64,000 nt of DNA, taken from NCBI RefSeq assembly GCF_900291975.1, contig NZ_OMPN01000001.1:1426001-1490000 (forward strand), given 5' to 3'. The position numbers and the translations under genes are program-made. Of this stretch, positions 25,614 through 34,721 are shown piece after piece (position 1 is the stretch's first letter; each line of letters starts with the position of its first letter). The notes below the pieces were generated by a model. The model searched no databases. It was given only the letters and a program-made list of their open reading frames with translations, and was not told the DNA's origin. This stretch comes from Agathobaculum massiliense. GTDB taxonomy: Bacteria; Bacillota; Clostridia; Oscillospirales; Butyricicoccaceae.

Positions 25614-25738
25614 ATCAGATTGATTCTTTATCCCTGCTGGCGAAACTTTTTCTCCAGCCTGTTTTGTCATGCCCTTTTTCGGTCGCGCAAATTTTGCGGG
25701 ACTTTTTTCATTTCAGCTATTGACTTTTGTTTGCAGGA

Positions 25739-25874
25739 CTCCATTTAAATAATAAGATTCTATAAATGCTATTCTACTCGAAAATTGAGTAACGCCCTAC
25801 AAAGGGATGCAAAACTATTATTATAAAACGGAGTTTCTCTAAAAGCGTATGTTGAAAAAAAGCAAAGAAAATTA
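25739..25874. other. Spacer without a recognised gene
   Basis: AT-rich DNA between the IS110 right end and a strong terminator. Nothing recognisable. Confidence 0.4.
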
Positions 25875-25909
25875 GGGCGGGAAGCCTTAAAACGGCTTCC
25901 CGCCCCTTT
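25875..25909. terminator. Strong rho-independent terminator
   Basis: Perfect 12-bp stem GGGCGGGAAGCC / GGCTTCCCGCCC with a 7-base loop and flanking A- and T-rich tails. It probably serves the leftward membrane-protein operon ending at 26019. Confidence 0.8.
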
Positions 25910-26018
25910 CAATTTTGAAGGAAAATCTGTCTGCTTTTTCGTGAGTGCGTCCACAAGTTCGGCACACCAGATATCTTCCGCTTTTTCTGGCCAGGAAACA
26001 AAATTCCGCTCATTCAGA

Positions 26019-26447
26019 TCAAACCTTTGCGGCGGCCGTCACGCTGCGCCTGACTTGCATCAGCAGAAGCACCAGGCTGATACCAAGCAGAATATGACCA
26101 ATTCCAGCAATACCGGAAATCGCGGCGCTCGCGCTGGTAGAGAGTGCAGTTCCCCAAACCTGGGTTATGCCCCGCACTACAAGCATCGTGGCAGTCAGGT
26201 TAAGGCCGATATGATAGGTTGCCAGTATCCGTCCAGTCCTAGCTCCAGTGAAAGAAAAGCTCTTTTCGAGCAACAGCAACAGCAGGAAGAATACCATGCC
26301 CAGCAGAAAGTAATGGGTATGTATCACTCCCAACGCGGTTTTGGCGGTAAAGCCGTTAAACTTGGTAAGCTCCCTGTAAAATACGCCACCAACCAGTGCA
26401 AGCACAGCGTAGAGCAGAGCCGTATTCATATATCGTTTCATATTCAT
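26019..26447 (-). CDS. DUF2871-like integral membrane protein
   Basis: A 142-residue protein with four predicted membrane segments, including TALLYAVLALVGGVFYRELT, HYFLLGMVFFLLLLLLE and GIGHILLGISLVLLLM. The N-terminus MKRYMNTALLYAVLALVGG and the GGVFYRELTKF / HTHYFLLGM patterns match my recollection of the DUF2871 family. Function unknown. It is the last gene of a three-gene membrane operon with a 2-base gap to its upstream neighbour. The start at MNMKRYMN is chosen because upstream in-frame sequence overlaps that neighbour. Confidence 0.7.
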   Translation of the reverse strand: MNMKRYMNTALLYAVLALVGGVFYRELTKFNGFTAKTALGVIHTHYFLLGMVFFLLLLLLEKSFSFTGARTGRILATYHIGLNLTATMLVVRGITQVWGTALSTSASAAISGIAGIGHILLGISLVLLLMQVRRSVTAAAKV

Positions 26448-26449
26448 TC

Positions 26450-27115
26450 CTATTTCCACTCCTTTTTCATGGCAAAGTATCCAATCAGAACTGTCCATAC
26501 ATAAGCGCAGGTCTTGGGGATCATCAGCATCCCGATCATGGGAATAGTATCCGCCCACAGCACCACCGGGATATAGAAGCCAAAGCTTAGTACGATAGTC
26601 AGCCACATCCATCGGAACGCCCTGTCTCCATGCTCCTTTGCACTGTGATAAAACAGGACGATCACCAGGAGGCCCAGCAGCGCAAAAGGAATGTTGCGGT
26701 AGATGCCCCAGGAGAGTGGGGCCTCAGCGCTGAGCCACTGGTTTTGCGGCATCATGCACAAAACGATCCGCATACCGGCCAGGAAATAGACGGAGGCGGT
26801 CAGAACCCTTTGTCCCTTGATTTGATACCGTTGACGCCACACATAGTAGAGCAGCACATAAAAAACGGTCATTGTGATGGAGGTGATCCATTTGCCCAAT
26901 CCAAGGGGGACAGTGTAGCTCTCCAGCCCAGTGGTACAAAGCGCCAAGGCTCGGGGGATCAGGTGAAAGGAATCGCCCACCCCCAGCACTACCGCCATCC
27001 AGCCAAACAGCCGGAACTGGCGATTTCCCTCACTTCTCTGAATCATTAGCACGCCGATGATAATGACGGAAAACAGATAGACTGCATCAAACAAGGTTTG
27101 TACGGTCGCTTGCAT
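26450..27115 (-). CDS. Hypothetical multi-pass membrane protein
   Basis: A 221-residue protein with about seven hydrophobic segments (AVYLFSVIIIGVLMI, FGWMAVVLGVGDSFHLIPRAL, WITSITMTVFYVLLYYVW, YFLAGMRIVLCMM, FALLGLLVIVLFY, WLTIVLSFGFYIPVVLW, YVWTVLIGYFAM). No transporter signature is recognised. It is encoded between a DUF2871-like and another small membrane protein, probably forming a membrane complex. Regulation is likely by the TetR protein upstream. Confidence 0.65.
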   Translation of the reverse strand: MQATVQTLFDAVYLFSVIIIGVLMIQRSEGNRQFRLFGWMAVVLGVGDSFHLIPRALALCTTGLESYTVPLGLGKWITSITMTVFYVLLYYVWRQRYQIKGQRVLTASVYFLAGMRIVLCMMPQNQWLSAEAPLSWGIYRNIPFALLGLLVIVLFYHSAKEHGDRAFRWMWLTIVLSFGFYIPVVLWADTIPMIGMLMIPKTCAYVWTVLIGYFAMKKEWK

Positions 27116-27118
27116 GGT

Positions 27119-27571
27119 TTATTCTCCTTCTTGCTCGATTTTATTTTGAACGTCGGCATCCGCCAGCACAGCTTTGCCAAAGTTACAGCCAAACAGCACC
27201 CCGGCCAGCAAAAGGGCAGCCCCCAGTCCGGTATAAAAGACAGCGATAAACTGCTCTGGCGCCAATCCGCTCACCCGCAGGCCGATCCCGCCGAACATCA
27301 TCACGGCCATAATAGCGAAGGATTTTCCATCAAAAAATTTAAGGAAAAAGTGCCGTTCTTCTATATAGGAACGAATTCTGGCTGTGTGTTTTTTCACCAG
27401 CGTTCCAAAAACAAACTTCTGGAATACAACAAATACTAGGACGGACAATAGGACATTCAGTACAGACCTATAGGCGGGGTATGCGATTAGCCCTATGCGA
27501 AGGATGTTGAAGCCCGCTACACTCCACACCAAACAAGCGAGGAGCAGCAGGGTGTTTCGTTTTACTTTCAT
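27119..27571 (-). CDS. Hypothetical membrane protein (150 aa)
   Basis: Four hydrophobic segments (TLLLLACLVWSVAGFNILRIG, VLNVLLSVLVFVVFQKFVF, FAIMAVMMFGGIGLRV, FIAVFYTGLGAALLLAGVLFG) with an acidic C-terminal tail. First gene of the membrane operon; a TGAAC-N3-GTTCA operator lies 17 bases upstream of the start. Family not recognised. Confidence 0.65.
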   Translation of the reverse strand: MKVKRNTLLLLACLVWSVAGFNILRIGLIAYPAYRSVLNVLLSVLVFVVFQKFVFGTLVKKHTARIRSYIEERHFFLKFFDGKSFAIMAVMMFGGIGLRVSGLAPEQFIAVFYTGLGAALLLAGVLFGCNFGKAVLADADVQNKIEQEGE

Positions 27572-27587
27572 ATACTTCCTCCATCAT

Positions 27588-27600
27588 TTGAACAGTGTTC
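27588..27600. promoter_or_regulatory. Operator upstream of the membrane operon
   Basis: Palindrome TGAACAGTGTTCA. The same half-sites and spacing occur before the tetR gene at 28214-28226, so both are likely bound by the TetR-family protein. Confidence 0.65.
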
Positions 27601-27640
27601 ATTTTCTGGGGCAAAAAATTCCCACTCCTCTGTGGGAATT

Positions 27641-28198
27641 TTAATAAAGGGTTCTGCGGACGATTTCCAACACAGCGCTTGGATCGTAGTCCTGGCGCAA
27701 CAAAGCGGAGAGCATCAAGGAAAACAGGACGCCCGCAAATTTCTCTGCCGTGAACTGCCCGGTAAAGGCATCTGGACGAATTTTATGATCCCGTTTTAAT
27801 ACAAAACACAGCGCCTCTAAAATATGCTGCCAAGTCTGCTGCATACGCCGTTTTCCATCCGGCTTTTCCTCCTGCATAAATCCAAGTGAGTGTAGGGTAA
27901 AAAAGCCGGGATACTGCTTGCTGCCGTATTCCAGCCGCCCATACATCCAGGTAATGCAGGCCTGTGTGTCCTGAAATACAGACTCATCCCTCGGGCGGTG
28001 AAAAATCTCACACCAGACACTCTCTACTGTAGCTCCTACCAGCGCCGCTTTGGAATCAAAATAATTGTAAATAGCTCCCACAGATACGCCGCAGGCAACT
28101 GCAACAGCGCGAATGTTGACCGCAGACCACCCCTGCTGTCGGATCAACTCCCTGCTGGATTCCAAAATTTCCTCTTTCGATGTTACGATTTTATTCAT
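27641..28198 (-). CDS. TetR-family transcriptional regulator
   Basis: A 185-residue protein. The N-terminal HTH is typical (ILESSRELIRQQGWSAVNIRAVAVACGVSVGAIYNYFDSKAAL, read in parts), with the GAIYNYFDSK recognition signature. The C-terminal ligand domain is divergent. The start at 28198 follows GAGGTGAGCAG; upstream in-frame sequence overlaps the operator. It probably represses itself and the downstream membrane operon through paired TGAAC-N3-GTTCA sites. Confidence 0.88.
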   Translation of the reverse strand: MNKIVTSKEEILESSRELIRQQGWSAVNIRAVAVACGVSVGAIYNYFDSKAALVGATVESVWCEIFHRPRDESVFQDTQACITWMYGRLEYGSKQYPGFFTLHSLGFMQEEKPDGKRRMQQTWQHILEALCFVLKRDHKIRPDAFTGQFTAEKFAGVLFSLMLSALLRQDYDPSAVLEIVRRTLY

Positions 28199-28213
28199 CT
28201 GCTCACCTCTATA

Positions 28214-28226
28214 TGAACATCGTTCA
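28214..28226. promoter_or_regulatory. Operator upstream of the tetR gene
   Basis: Palindrome TGAACATCGTTCA, 15 bases before the start codon, matching the site at 27588-27600. Confidence 0.65.
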
Positions 28227-28500
28227 TTATAGCGTTTAGTTTCCGGTTTGTCAAGTGTGCTGTTCCCGGTTTGCACGGAGGAAAATGCAAAAGATAAGCG
28301 CAAAAAAGCAGCAAATCTTTTTCAAGACTTACTGCTTTCCTTCCATTCCTCTAAAAACAATAAATTTCGACTTTCCCGAGAGTATTCGGGCCGGGGCGCG
28401 GTGGTCTGCTTAGACTACCGCGCCCTGGCTTCCTTTCCGTCTATTCTGCTTCAAAAATGAGATTTTCTTATCAATAGCTATGTAATCACCTTCAATTTAA

Positions 28501-28545
28501 AAAAGCACCGAACATACACGGCCGCCCCCGTTGTTCAGTGCTTTT
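28501..28545 (-). terminator. Terminator of the XRE gene
   Basis: Stem AAAAGCAC and GAACA with TGTTC and GTGCTTTT, overlapping the stop of the leftward XRE gene. The A/T-rich arms make it usable in both directions. Confidence 0.65.
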
Positions 28546-28885
28546 ATAGCGTCATAGCAATATCTGTAATAAACTTTTTGATTATTTCAAGTTGCCGTCC
28601 TTTGCATTGTTCTACCAGGGACGCAATATCCTTCCTTAAAAGTTCATCATCTTGTCCTATATGCTTCAAATCAACTATGCTCTCTATGGGAATATCGTAA
28701 ACCTCGCAAACCTGCAAGAGCTTAACTAAACTGATTGGCTGCTCCCCGCGTTCAATCAATCCCCAATAGTCGCTATTCTCGCCCAACTGCTCACAAAATT
28801 TATCCCTTGTAAGACCCTTTAATTCTCGGATTTTTCGTAGTTTGCAGGCGATTTGCTTTAATTTATTATCAACTTTATTATTCAA
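28544..28885 (-). CDS. XRE-family transcriptional regulator
   Basis: A 113-residue protein. The helix-turn-helix lies at residues 10-65 (KLRKIRELKGLTRDKFCEQL, YWGLIERGEQPISLVKLLQV). A short helical tail follows (LVEQCKGRQLEIIKKFITDIA). It is divergent from the gene at 29052, with a 166-base shared control region, and probably regulates that gene. AT-rich composition suggests acquisition by transfer. Confidence 0.85.
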   Translation of the reverse strand: MNNKVDNKLKQIACKLRKIRELKGLTRDKFCEQLGENSDYWGLIERGEQPISLVKLLQVCEVYDIPIESIVDLKHIGQDDELLRKDIASLVEQCKGRQLEIIKKFITDIAMTL

Positions 28886-28974
28886 CGCATCTTTTGCCCT
28901 TCCTCAAATAATTTATATTATTATTTTATCGGAAAAGCAAAGCCCTATACAGTGTGAAAAATATAGTACAGCCA

Positions 28975-29002
28975 TTGACTTATATATAAGTTTCGCTATA
29001 TA
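28975..29002 (+). promoter_or_regulatory. Promoter of the 29052 gene
   Basis: TTGACT and TATATA with 16-base spacing, about 50 bases before the start codon. Confidence 0.5.
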
Positions 29003-29051
29003 CTTTTTTTACAAATGCACACAACATTCTACAAAGGGAGTGAGGAAAAAG

Positions 29052-29585
29052 ATGGGGACAGATGAAAAAAGCAAGCAACAGATCACTTTAGAAGATTATC
29101 TGCAATATTACCATATCGCATATAAGCGCAATAATATCAAAGCTATGCTTGAACTTGACAAGCGTTTTCCCGAATTATCAAAGTTATCTTCGGATAAGGA
29201 CTACATGGCAAAAAAAGCAAATTGGGAAGACGAGGAATGGTATTATATACACCCTATTGTCATGGACAGCACGCGTATGAGTGAAATGCGCGTGCTAGAT
29301 ATGGTGGCCTATCTATATTGCCAAAATGAAGCGCCTTCACAATTTACTAATATTTTGAAAGAGAAAATTTTATATCGAACCATTTTTAATTATGATACCG
29401 ACCGTTATCAGCGGGATTACAACCGTGAAGCTCTTTGGATTTATTTCTTTAATGGAGTGCCAGAACTTTGCCAGCGCATTAAGCAACGACGGATCAAGAG
29501 CCTTTCAGAATTAGAATATCGGGCCACAGAATATTTTGAAAATGGCCCTTCCTATAGGGCGCGCAAAAAATTTTTCTATTTATAA
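29052..29585 (+). CDS. Hypothetical protein (177 aa)
   Basis: A soluble helical protein with many charged and aromatic residues (LEDYLQYYHIAYKRNNIKAM, NWEDEEWYYIHPIVMDS). It has no transmembrane helix or catalytic motif. The ribosome site GGGAGTGAGG supports ATG 29052. It is divergent from an XRE regulator, a layout common for small accessory or defence-type modules, but I cannot assign a function. Confidence 0.65.
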   Translation: MGTDEKSKQQITLEDYLQYYHIAYKRNNIKAMLELDKRFPELSKLSSDKDYMAKKANWEDEEWYYIHPIVMDSTRMSEMRVLDMVAYLYCQNEAPSQFTNILKEKILYRTIFNYDTDRYQRDYNREALWIYFFNGVPELCQRIKQRRIKSLSELEYRATEYFENGPSYRARKKFFYL

Positions 29586-29617
29586 AAAGCGGCGGTCTTT
29601 GTCACGGAATAGGGACG

Positions 29618-29645
29618 AAAAAAGCTCGGCACAACGGGCTTTTTT
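29618..29645 (+). terminator. Terminator after the 29052 gene
   Basis: AAAAAGCTCG / CGGGCTTTTTT hairpin with a T-run. Confidence 0.65.
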
Positions 29646-29961
29646 GGGGGGCTGTTCAGACTACCGCTCTCCTGCTTTTTGTCGTTAATTCTGCTTTTTC
29701 TATTCTGGATACCTTGCTGTAAGTGTTAAAAGAGGTAACGTCTAGAAGTGGTGGAGAGAGTGGTAGTGTATTAACGTTCACTTAATCCATAGTGACGACT
29801 GGGCATAATGCCAAATTTTAATATCTTACAAAAATATAGTTGAAATCGATCCAAAAACAGTCTAAAATGCCCATACAGAGTTAATGAAACATTTTTAAAC
29901 TTAAATGAGGATAAACACTCTGTTGTGTAGAAATATGTTTTCAAGATTGAGGGTGATTCCA
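29646..29961. other. Intergenic region with a diverged repeat
   Basis: Contains AGACTACCGC then ATTCTGCTT at about 29655-29695, a diverged second copy of sequence at about 28408-28451 that brackets the XRE module. No gene is seen otherwise. Confidence 0.4.
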
Positions 29962-30297
29962 ATGGGGCTAAAATACTGTTGCTATGACCAACAAAGCGGA
30001 AGCTATATAGAATTCCAGAAAGGAGACTTTAATTTACACGGTTGCTTTTGGCTTTCAGATTCGTTATTTCTTTCGGATGACATTGCCAATAGTTGTAATC
30101 TAGTAGATTTGTTTTCTCAAGCTATACCTGGTTTTAACTACTATGGTTCTACTGTTGTTTCCAGCGACCAATGGAATACCATCAAAGAACTCGGAGGAAA
30201 TTATTCTCCAGTAGTTCAGGAAATTTTAGCGGAGATTGATCAATGGGCATATAATTGTTTTTTATCCGAAAAGTGCTTTAGCATTTTAGGAATTTAA
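29962..30297 (+). CDS. Hypothetical protein (111 aa)
   Basis: A soluble, acidic-aromatic protein starting MGLKYCCYDQQSGSYIEFQK, with FNLHGCFWLSDSLFLSDDIAN. No family is recognised. It ends 13 bases before a secreted protein gene; the tight spacing suggests co-expression. A role as a cytoplasmic partner, for example an immunity protein for the secreted product, is possible but unsupported. The start could also lie at 29905. Confidence 0.5.
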   Translation: MGLKYCCYDQQSGSYIEFQKGDFNLHGCFWLSDSLFLSDDIANSCNLVDLFSQAIPGFNYYGSTVVSSDQWNTIKELGGNYSPVVQEILAEIDQWAYNCFLSEKCFSILGI

Positions 30298-30310
30298 TGG
30301 AGGTAGCAAC

Positions 30311-31110
30311 GTGAAAGGCTTCAAAAAATTTTCAGCCGCTCTCCTTGCATTAGTTATGTGCATCTGCTGTATGATTCCTGTATCTGCGGCAGATTACTCC
30401 ACTGAACAAAGTCTGCCGACTCCCGACCATTTTGTTGGCACTCCTAGTTGGCCGCTCCAAGAGGATTCTTCCATTATCGATCTCGAAGTAGTCGAGCCTA
30501 CGGAGGTCGAGATTCGAACTCCTGGTATAAATCTTGTTGGTGTTTCGGCTACACCAACGCGTAATGGCATCGTAGTCCATGTTTCTAATGCAGGCCTCGA
30601 CACCTTGGACTCAGTTACAGTAACTGCAAAAATTAGCGGATACGAAACTACTTCAATGACAGCAGCAGTTCCTCCAATCATTGGAAAGGATTTTACTTGC
30701 ATGCCCCAATGACTAGAGTTGAAATGGATTATGATATAACTGTTACCATACGGGATGGTTCTACCTTCGTAGGAACGAAGACTGGACACTGGGGGTTAAG
30801 TTGCACGGAAGAGAGTTTGGTCGACATATGGCACCCTGGAACATGGCCTTCTCGCCAGGATTCTCTTCAATATCATTTCGATAAGCACCATAGAGACTAT
30901 GGACTAAATATTTATAACATACCATCTTATATCGAAGCTGCTGTAGAGACAAAGTGGGATACGTATAACTACCCCGACGATTATACTATTATAAAGCAAA
31001 AACCCACTAGCCAATATGTTGCCGCGCATAAATATACCAACAAAAATGATGGTAGATTTGTTTTGCTGGCAGACTCAGATGATTTAATCCTTTCCTTTGG
31101 CGGAGCATAA
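30311..31110 (+). pseudogene. Secreted protein gene with a frameshift
   Basis: The 5' frame (30311-30712) has GTG start, ribosome site GGAGG, a signal peptide (FSAALLALVMCICCMIPVSA) and a beta-rich Ig/CARDB-like region (NGIVVHVSNAGLDTLDSVTV). It stops at 30712. The 3' frame (to 31110) continues the pattern (VEMDYDITVTIRDGSTF) in the +1 frame. One extra base near AAGGATTTT (about 30690) would give IIGKGFYLHAPMTRVEM, joining both parts into a protein of about 266 residues. So this is a one-base deletion, a recoding event or a sequencing error. Function unknown; probably exported. Confidence 0.65.
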
Positions 31111-31166
31111 TTACAGGAAGGCGACTAATTTTGGAGTATATTCATAAGGATGTTTATACTTCGGGA

Positions 31167-31210
31167 AAACGGCGTGATGTGCAATCGGCATATCACGCCG
31201 TTTCTTTTTT
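31167..31210. terminator. Convergent terminator
   Basis: Stem AAACGGCGTGAT / ATCACGCCGTTT followed by CTTTTTT on the plus strand, between the secreted-protein gene and the serine recombinase remnant. Confidence 0.7.
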
Positions 31211-32735
31211 GTCGATTGCATGGGAAAGCTCCATTTCACCAATAAAATTATAGTGGATATCAATTTGCTGGGTACGGTGGCCGCTGGACTTGTCTGGGGC
31301 ATGGACAACAATCTTTTCCACAAAGGCGTGAAGCAGTTCGGGGAACAGCTTGTCCGGCACGGTGTATTTCTTCACCAGCTTGATAAAGCTGTCCATGTTT
31401 ACGCTTTGCTGTTCGCAGGCTTCCACGGTCTGCCGCAGTTCCCTGGCGCTCACCTGTAAGCGGGCCTGCTCCTGCTCATAATCAGCAGACATTTTGGAAA
31501 AGCGTTCATCGGTCAGCTTGCCGCTGATGTTGTCCTCATACAATCGCTTAATAATGCCGTCGATTTCCGCAATACGCCGTTCCTGTTGCTCCAGCGTCCG
31601 TCTGGCCTGCGCCTGTTCCTGCATCTGTGCCTCTATCCGGTTGGACATGGCCTGCCGGATAAAGCCCTCGGTATCCGCACGGGCAAAGGCAATGACTTCC
31701 CGCAGGTTTTCCAGTACAAGCTGTTCCAGCACCACCGCACGGATGAAGTGGGCGGTACACTCGCCCTTTTTCCGTTTGTAGGTGCCGCAGGTGTAGTTGT
31801 CCTGCTCCCGCGCCCATGATTTGGTGCGGTTGAGGTTGAGCGGCCGGCCGCAGTCGGCGCAGTATAACAGGCCGGAGAATAGTCCCATATCGCCCATGCG
31901 GGTGGGCCTGCGCCGGTTCTCCCTGTTCTTTTGCACAATCTCCCATGTTTCCTGTGACACAAGGGCTTCGTGGGTATTCTCAGAGACCACCTGCTTTTCT
32001 TCGGGGTTCTGGATTTTCTTCTTGCTCTTGTAAGACTTCTTGGTGGTCTTGAAGTTTACCGTATGGCCGAGATAATCGCGGTTGTTCAGGATAAAGACAA
32101 CGGTGCTGGACAGCCAGAAGCAGGGGTTTGCCGGGTCATAGCGGCGGGTGCGCCCCGTGCGCTCAAACTCCAGCGTTCCCGGCGTGACAATCTCCATTTC
32201 CCGCAGGCGGCGGGCAATTTTGCCGGGGCCGTTGCCCTCGGCGGCAAGCTGGAAAATCAACCGGACAACCGGGGCCGCTTCCGTGTCTACGGTCAAATTC
32301 CCTTCCTTATCACGCAGATAGCCATAGGGCGCTTGCGTGGAAAGGCGCTTGCCGCTCATGCCCTTTGCCTTGAACACGGCGCGGATTTTCTTGCTCGTGT
32401 CTTTCGCATACCATTCGTTGATGATATTGCGGAACGGGGTAAAATCGTTGTCCTCACTCTCACTGTCCACGCCGTCATTGACGGCAATAAACCGCACATC
32501 AAATTCAGGAAAGCGGATTTCGGTATACATTCCAACCTCAAGGTAGTTACGCCCGAAACGGGACATATCCTTGACAATGACCGTGCTTACAAGGCCGCTT
32601 TCGATATCGGAAAGTATTTCCTGAAAGCCGGGACGGTTGAAGTTTGTACCTGAAAATCCATCATCTTTATAGACTTTATACTGAGTGATATTGTGTTCTT
32701 TCGCGTACTTTTTGAGGATTTCGATTTGGAAAGAA
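31193..32735 (-). pseudogene. Large serine recombinase lacking its N-terminus
   Basis: The frame is open from about 32735 (QIEILKKYAKEHNITQYKVY) to the stop at 31193. It holds the resolvase region after the catalytic serine (DDGFSGTNFNRPGFQEIL, KDMSRFGRNYLEVG), the recombinase domain, the zinc beta-ribbon (CADCGRPLNLN, CGTYKRKKGECTAHFIR) and a C-terminal coiled coil. The first roughly 40 residues, with the catalytic Ser motif, are missing. It would originally have integrated an element such as the mobilisable module to the right. A product from the internal ATG at 32566 would be catalytically dead. Confidence 0.85.
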
Positions 32736-32872
32736 ATTTGTCAAGGGTATTTTCTCTTTATGTAACAAATGGTCCAATACGAAGTAAATCAAATCTGCTT
32801 TGCAACGAAATATATTTTAAAAGTGTAGCCTAACTCACGAAAAATGTTATGGAAGAAACTTCATTTGCTTGA

Positions 32873-33991
32873 TCAATTTCTTGAATATAAAGGAAATGCT
32901 AAATGAAAAATCGTTCCTTGGAGCGAATTTGGCTTAACGGAAATTGTTCCCTCCATCTGCCCAACCAGTTCCTTTACAATCGGCAGGCCCAGCCCGGCCC
33001 CGCCGGATTCTCTGGATCGGGAGCTGTCTGCCCGCCAAAACGGTTCAAACAGCAGCAGATAGTCTTCCTCCTGGATTCCACAGCCGGTGTCGGCTACAGT
33101 GAACCGCCAGTGGCTTCCGTCCTTCTCCGCATGGACCGAGACCTCTCCACCCTCATGGTTATATTTGATCCCGTTCTCCATCAGGTTAAACAGGATGCGG
33201 TAAAGGGCCATATAGTCCGCCCGCACAGAAAGGTCAGCGGGGATGTCCAGGCGCAGAGACACATTCCGGACGGCCGCCGCGTCGGCAAGATCGCACTGGA
33301 CCTCTTCCGCCAGCACGCGAAGTGGGAAGGTTTCCGGTGCGTGGGGCTGCTTCCGGGTCAGGTCCAGGAGCTGGTTGGAGAGGCTGGTCAGGCGAGCCGT
33401 CTGCCTGGTGACGGATTCCAACAGCTCCTCATATTCCTCCACCGTATGGCGGCGGCGGGAAAATACATCCAGTTTGGTCTGAAGGACCGCCAGCGGGGTA
33501 CGCAGTTCATGTGCCGCGTCCGCCAAAAAACGCTGCTGGCTGGCAAAGGCGTCCGCCAGGCGAAGGGAGAGGGTGTTAAAGGAATCGGCCAGTTGGAGCA
33601 CCTCGTCCACTTTGGTGGAAATCTCCGGCGGGCAGTCCAGGTTGCTTACCCCGGTCTTCCGGATATGCTCTGTGAGCTGGCGCAGGGGCCGCAGGCAGTA
33701 TCCGACCAGAATATAGGTGCAAAGGGCGCCCAAAAGCAGGACGAGAAGCAGAGCAACCCAGTTTTTCAGAAACGCCGCGTCCAGCATATCGTTTGCCTGC
33801 CCAATCGTGACGATTTCGGCGGGCACACGGTTTATATCCAATTCGCCGGGGAGCTGGATGGTGCGGATCAGAGCGCTGACCTGCTGGGACGTGTGGTAGT
33901 TGTTGAGCAGCATCTGGCCGGTACACATCAGCAGGAACAGACCGGAAATGAGGAGCGTGAGCCGCCCGCGGAGCGATAGTTTTTTCAGCAT
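32873..33991 (-). CDS. Sensor histidine kinase
   Basis: A 372-residue membrane kinase. Two transmembrane helices (LTLLISGLFLLMCTGQMLL, WVALLLVLLLGALCTYILVGY) flank a short extracellular sensor. A HAMP domain follows, then the H-box (AAHELRTPLAVLQT), N-box (NLMENGIKYN), G1 (DTGCGIQ) and G2 (GAGLGLPIVKELVG). It starts directly after the response regulator gene, with no gap, so the two form an operon. The divergent redox operon at 34839 is the likely target. Confidence 0.92.
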   Translation of the reverse strand: MLKKLSLRGRLTLLISGLFLLMCTGQMLLNNYHTSQQVSALIRTIQLPGELDINRVPAEIVTIGQANDMLDAAFLKNWVALLLVLLLGALCTYILVGYCLRPLRQLTEHIRKTGVSNLDCPPEISTKVDEVLQLADSFNTLSLRLADAFASQQRFLADAAHELRTPLAVLQTKLDVFSRRRHTVEEYEELLESVTRQTARLTSLSNQLLDLTRKQPHAPETFPLRVLAEEVQCDLADAAAVRNVSLRLDIPADLSVRADYMALYRILFNLMENGIKYNHEGGEVSVHAEKDGSHWRFTVADTGCGIQEEDYLLLFEPFWRADSSRSRESGGAGLGLPIVKELVGQMEGTISVKPNSLQGTIFHLAFPLYSRN

Positions 33992-34669
33992 TTACTTCAC
34001 CTCCACGGACAGAATATAGCCTTCTCCCACCCGATTCATGATCGGGTCATACTCAAGCGCCGCCCGCAGCTTTCGGCGCAGGGAGGAAATGTGGACCCGG
34101 ACGGAGTTGCTGAACTCGTCCACGCTTCCGTCCCACACGTGCTCCAGAAGCTCCTCCGGCGTAACGAGCTGCCCGGCGTGGAGCATCAGGTATTCCAGCA
34201 GGGACGTCTCTTTCCGTGTCAGAGCCAGCGGCTTCCCGTACACCTGCACCATGCGAGAAAGGGTATCAAATTCCAGCGGCCCACAGACGGGCCTCACGTC
34301 GGACTGTATGTACCGGCGGCGCAGGAGGACACGGATACGGGCCTCCAATTCGTCAAAGGAGAAGGGCTTGGTCAGGTAGTCGTCCGCGCCGGAGTCCAGG
34401 CCCAGCACCCGGTCGGCCACGCTGGAGCGTGCAGTCAGCAGCAGCGTCTTGAGCTCCGGCCGCTCCAGACGGACCTCCTTCAACACCTGGAGGCCGTCTT
34501 TTCCCGGCAGGTTCAAATCCAGAAGCAGCAGGTCATAAGCATCCGTGACCGCCCGCTCTGCCGCCTCATTCCCGTCGCCGCACATATCCACAGAGTAGCC
34601 GTCCATCCGCAGCCCCTCCGCAATGGATTCCGCAAGCTCCCGCTCATCCTCCACAACCAAAATGCGCAT
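33992..34669 (-). CDS. OmpR/PhoB-family response regulator
   Basis: A 225-residue protein. The receiver domain has acidic EDE near residue 7, phospho-acceptor Asp in LLLLDLNLPGKDG, and the K of YLTKPFSFDE. The winged-helix domain has LTRKETSLLEYLMLHAGQLV and VRVHISSLRRKL. Cognate of the kinase at 32873. A 19-bp inverted repeat lies upstream (34722-34766), between this gene and the divergent thioredoxin-like operon. Confidence 0.93.
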   Translation of the reverse strand: MRILVVEDERELAESIAEGLRMDGYSVDMCGDGNEAAERAVTDAYDLLLLDLNLPGKDGLQVLKEVRLERPELKTLLLTARSSVADRVLGLDSGADDYLTKPFSFDELEARIRVLLRRRYIQSDVRPVCGPLEFDTLSRMVQVYGKPLALTRKETSLLEYLMLHAGQLVTPEELLEHVWDGSVDEFSNSVRVHISSLRRKLRAALEYDPIMNRVGEGYILSVEVK

Positions 34670-34721
34670 CGTTCATTCCTCCCTGGGGGTAACTCATAGA
34701 ATACTTTATGATAACACAGAC

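Larger units (their letters stand above)
24122..25738 (+). mobile_element. IS110-family element, copy 2
   Basis: About 1617 bp. Left and right ends are inferred from the blocks shared with copy 1 (TTACGGTATAAGGC at left, CTATTGACTTTTGTTTGCAG at right). CT dinucleotides lie at 24120-24121 and 25739-25740. It contains one transposase gene and a conserved 5' noncoding region, and lacks the regulator present in copy 1. Confidence 0.75.

Noticed and set aside
25769-25954. Leftward 61-codon frame near the terminator at 25875
   Set aside because: It runs through a perfect 12-bp terminator stem and lacks a ribosome site.
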